Shown here in pieces: positions 5,726 through 7,984 of a DNA stretch of 7,984 nt (positions within the stretch are counted from its first letter, which is position 1; each line of letters begins with the position of its first letter). The notes under the pieces were generated by a model. It searched no databases, was not told the DNA's origin, and worked only from the letters and a program-made list of their open reading frames with translations. Source of the DNA: Deltaproteobacteria bacterium (GTDB lineage: Bacteria > Bdellovibrionota > UBA1018 > UBA923); assembly GCA_016194725.1 (NCBI GenBank), contig JACQAW010000096.1, positions 1-7,984 on the forward strand. The letters are read 5' to 3'. The translations under genes and the position numbers were made by a program.

Positions 5726-7170
5726 TGGTTGCCAGATTTAAGAAAATCGACAAATCCAGCCTTTGGGCCGCGCTACTCGTGAGCATCTGGTTTCTGGTGA
5801 ACCTGTACCTGGCTTCGCAGCGGTCCATTTCCTGCGACGAGTGGCCAAAGTTCGACTACATGGGGCTGGGGCTGAAACGCGCCCTTTACATGCATCTGAG
5901 CGAGCTTGCGCCCTATGCGCCCGGCGAAATTTTTCTAGGGGCCGCCAGCAAAAACCTGTTCGGCTGGTTTTTGCCAAACGAAATTTGGACGCGCCTTCCG
6001 GCGCTGGGCTTTGGAGCCGCCACCCTCGCGCTGGGTTTTGGCTTGCGATTGCGCTTTCTGGTCCTGCCGCTGCTGTTTTCGGTAACGCTCACCTCGTTCG
6101 TCACTCAGTTTCAGCCTTACGCCGCCATGGTGTTTGGCGGGGCCCTGGCCTTCGCCATCACTCATGACGAAAACCCCGAGCAGCCGTTGCTGCTCGGCCG
6201 GCTGGCCTGGTTCAATCTTTTCTTCGGGCATATCTACGGCATCTGCTTCGTGGCGCTGGCGCAGGCGTTTCGGCGCAAATGGCTTGAGGTCGCTGCCGGC
6301 GCGTGCGGCGTGGTGGCGATTCTGGCCGTGCATTTCCACCTTCGCCGCACCTTTGCCCCCATGCATGCTGAATTTCCGCCGGCCGTTGAGATCATCAGGC
6401 AGACTGGTGGGACGCTGACCAACCCGCACAAGGCGGCATATCTCTTTCTGCCGCTGCTGGCTGCCGGGCTGGTTTTTCTGGGCGGCCGCAGGCCCACGAA
6501 ACTTTTTTCAGTCGCTGCACTTTTGGCGGCCACGATACTTGCGCCCATGCTGGCCTCTAAAGCCGGCGACTATATGTTTCTGCCTCGCCAAATCGTTGGC
6601 GGCGTGGTGCCCGTTTTAGCCGTCGCGGCCCTGGGGTTCGAGTGGCTGCTCGCGCTCGTGGCTCGAAAATGGGGGGCTGCGGCCCGCCAGGCTCTTTTGG
6701 TGACGGGTTGGTGCTTGAACATCGCGGCCTCGGTACTGCCGTGGGTGCTTTTTGTTCGCGGGGTGCCGCCGTTTGTCGATCAGCCCTTGCACCGGCTCAA
6801 GGCTCTGACCCGCGAAATCGTCGACTCAGGCGCAACCCACGTGCTGTGGACCGAAACCGGCACGGGGTCCTCGGGTGTGTGGTATTTCAATTCGATATTG
6901 GGAAAAGCGAGCCACCTTCCGGCGCAAAACTATCGCAGTCATGATTTGGCCCTGCAAAAAGATTGCTGGAGCCGCGCGGGCAAACCCGATTTCTGCGTTC
7001 ATCTCTTAACCGACCTGGCTTTTCTATATAACGCCGAACATGCGCTGGGCGGTTCGGCGCGGGTGCATGAGCTGATTACCAGCGGCGACCCGGTAAAGTT
7101 CGATGCGGTCGTGCATTCGCTGGATGAATTCCGGAATGCCGGAAAAGTGGTGGTGCTGCGCACATGGTAA
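5722..7170 (+). CDS. GT-C-like polytopic membrane glycosyltransferase, complete
   Basis: This 482-residue protein has a first membrane helix at about 14-33, then many hydrophobic segments up to about residue 346, and a soluble tail (about 347-482) with six scattered cysteine and tryptophan positions and no domain I recognise. Asp39-Glu40 (in SISCDE) in the first outside loop, YAPGE (65-69), NEIWTRLPALGFGA (86-99) and DYMFLPRQ (283-290) before a later helix are typical of GT-C enzymes that use polyprenyl-phosphate sugars. Overall sequence is too divergent to name a family member. The N-terminal third matches the partial protein at 1-338 motif by motif, so they are paralogues. The start overlaps the transporter stop; a second in-frame ATG at 5725 is an equal alternative. 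The likely role is sugar transfer onto a lipid or surface glycan on the periplasmic side. Catalytic role is inferred from topology and motifs, not proven. Confidence 0.75.
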   Translation: MMVARFKKIDKSSLWAALLVSIWFLVNLYLASQRSISCDEWPKFDYMGLGLKRALYMHLSELAPYAPGEIFLGAASKNLFGWFLPNEIWTRLPALGFGAATLALGFGLRLRFLVLPLLFSVTLTSFVTQFQPYAAMVFGGALAFAITHDENPEQPLLLGRLAWFNLFFGHIYGICFVALAQAFRRKWLEVAAGACGVVAILAVHFHLRRTFAPMHAEFPPAVEIIRQTGGTLTNPHKAAYLFLPLLAAGLVFLGGRRPTKLFSVAALLAATILAPMLASKAGDYMFLPRQIVGGVVPVLAVAALGFEWLLALVARKWGAAARQALLVTGWCLNIAASVLPWVLFVRGVPPFVDQPLHRLKALTREIVDSGATHVLWTETGTGSSGVWYFNSILGKASHLPAQNYRSHDLALQKDCWSRAGKPDFCVHLLTDLAFLYNAEHALGGSARVHELITSGDPVKFDAVVHSLDEFRNAGKVVVLRTW

Positions 7171-7984
7171 CCGTATCGCGCCAAATGGGCTCGGGGACAA
7201 AGGTTGGCTACGCGCGAATGGCTCTGATGTTGCTGGCGGTGTTTCAAACCTTCTGGTTTGGCTGGGCCCTGCATCGCGCCGAGCCGGCACCCTGGGGTGA
7301 CACCAAAGACTACAACTACATTGCCGATGAATTGGCGCAAGGAAATCTGGGGGTGATTTCGGAATACTACCGCCCGCCAGGCTATCCCGTGCTGCTGCTT
7401 GCAAGCCGGGCTTTGAACGTCAAACCCACGGTAGCAGCCGTCGTTTTCAACCGGGCCATGGCCGTGGCTGCAATCGCCCTTGTTCCCACCCCCGCGGGCA
7501 TTGGCGTCGTCGCTGGATATCTGCTGCTTTGCAGTTACTCGACGGTCGTATCGTATGAAAATTTTGTAATGAGCGAAAGCCCCATGCCAGGCTTTCTGCT
7601 GCTGGCGTGGGTGCTGGGAATTCTGGCTTATCGTGCGCTGGTGCGTCGCCGCTACGAGGTAGCCGTCGCGCTACTGGGTGCGCAGTACGTTTGGCTGACG
7701 AGCCTCAAGCCTGCGTTCAAGGGCTACTGTGTCCTTGAGCTTTGCGTGCTTGGCTTGTTTTGCGCGTTGGGCCTGCCACGCCTGGCTCGTGGCGGTTATA
7801 AGCGCGTGGCACTGAACGTGCTGGTGCTCTTCGCTTTCACGGCCCTGGTTAATGGCGTCGTATTTCGAAACAGCGGCGGCGTGCCCATGGTGCTCAACAA
7901 GGCCATCACATTGGTGCACGTGCTGCCATTTCTTACGCCTGGCCAGGTGGCGGCCCTGCCGCCCAAGGTGCAAAAGACCTACGG
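7164..7984 (+). CDS. GT-C-like polytopic membrane protein, N-terminal part (cut by right window edge)
   Basis: An open frame of 273 codons plus two bases begins at the ATG at 7164, overlapping the previous stop by seven bases, and runs off the window. Hydrophobic segments occur at about 19-36, 95-106, 111-129, 142-155, 161-173 and 186-199. After the first helix comes WGDTKDYNYIADEL (44-57), then YYRPPGYP (68-75), and later MSESP (136-140). An acidic D..DY stretch followed by RPPGYP is the classical first-loop pattern of PMT_2/ArnT-like GT-C glycosyltransferases, with the acidic residues (Asp46, Asp49) expected near the catalytic site. It is not an obvious close paralogue of the preceding gene. 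It therefore adds a second, different sugar transferase to the polycistron. The C-terminal part, and any soluble domain, lie outside the window. No strong ribosome site is visible, so coupling to the upstream gene is likely. Confidence 0.75.
   Translation, partial: MVTVSRQMGSGTKVGYARMALMLLAVFQTFWFGWALHRAEPAPWGDTKDYNYIADELAQGNLGVISEYYRPPGYPVLLLASRALNVKPTVAAVVFNRAMAVAAIALVPTPAGIGVVAGYLLLCSYSTVVSYENFVMSESPMPGFLLLAWVLGILAYRALVRRRYEVAVALLGAQYVWLTSLKPAFKGYCVLELCVLGLFCALGLPRLARGGYKRVALNVLVLFAFTALVNGVVFRNSGGVPMVLNKAITLVHVLPFLTPGQVAALPPKVQKTY

Overview
The window is a GC-rich bacterial segment (near 60% G+C by eye) packed with protein genes. There are no rRNA, tRNA, CRISPR or insertion-sequence signals. 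A queuosine-precursor transporter, a UDP-GlcNAc 2-epimerase and polytopic GT-C-like sugar transferases fit a bacterium with an elaborate surface polysaccharide. The ACAD and biotin-dependent carboxyltransferase genes suggest aerobic acyl-CoA catabolism. The phylum cannot be fixed from the sequence alone.

Two transcription units diverge from a 136-bp spacer (1460-1595). Leftward: wecB (338-1459), then, with a TGATG stop/start overlap, the N-terminal 112 codons of a GT-C-like membrane protein that runs off the left edge. Rightward: six genes with 4-7 bp overlaps or a 4-bp gap, almost certainly one polycistron. They are an isovaleryl-CoA-dehydrogenase-type acyl-CoA dehydrogenase (1596-2759), a biotin-dependent acyl-CoA carboxyltransferase beta subunit (2756-4156), a beta-keto acid cleavage enzyme (BKACE/DUF849, 4153-5004), a YhhQ/Vut_1 transporter (5009-5725), a GT-C-like membrane protein (5722-7170), and a second GT-C-like protein that runs off the right edge (7164-7984).

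The dehydrogenase-carboxyltransferase pair resembles liuA-liuB (leucine) or atuD-atuC (acyclic terpenes). The place expected for a hydratase and HMG-CoA lyase is taken by a BKACE, and no biotin carboxylase subunit is in view. The carboxyltransferase has PCC-like and MCC/GCC-like signatures mixed together and appears to lack about 45 residues of its second crotonase-fold domain, joined in frame. This three-gene module is the best candidate here for an undescribed pathway. It sits between glycan genes: the truncated protein at the left edge and the complete one at 5722-7170 are recognisable paralogues, facing away from each other on either side of the module.
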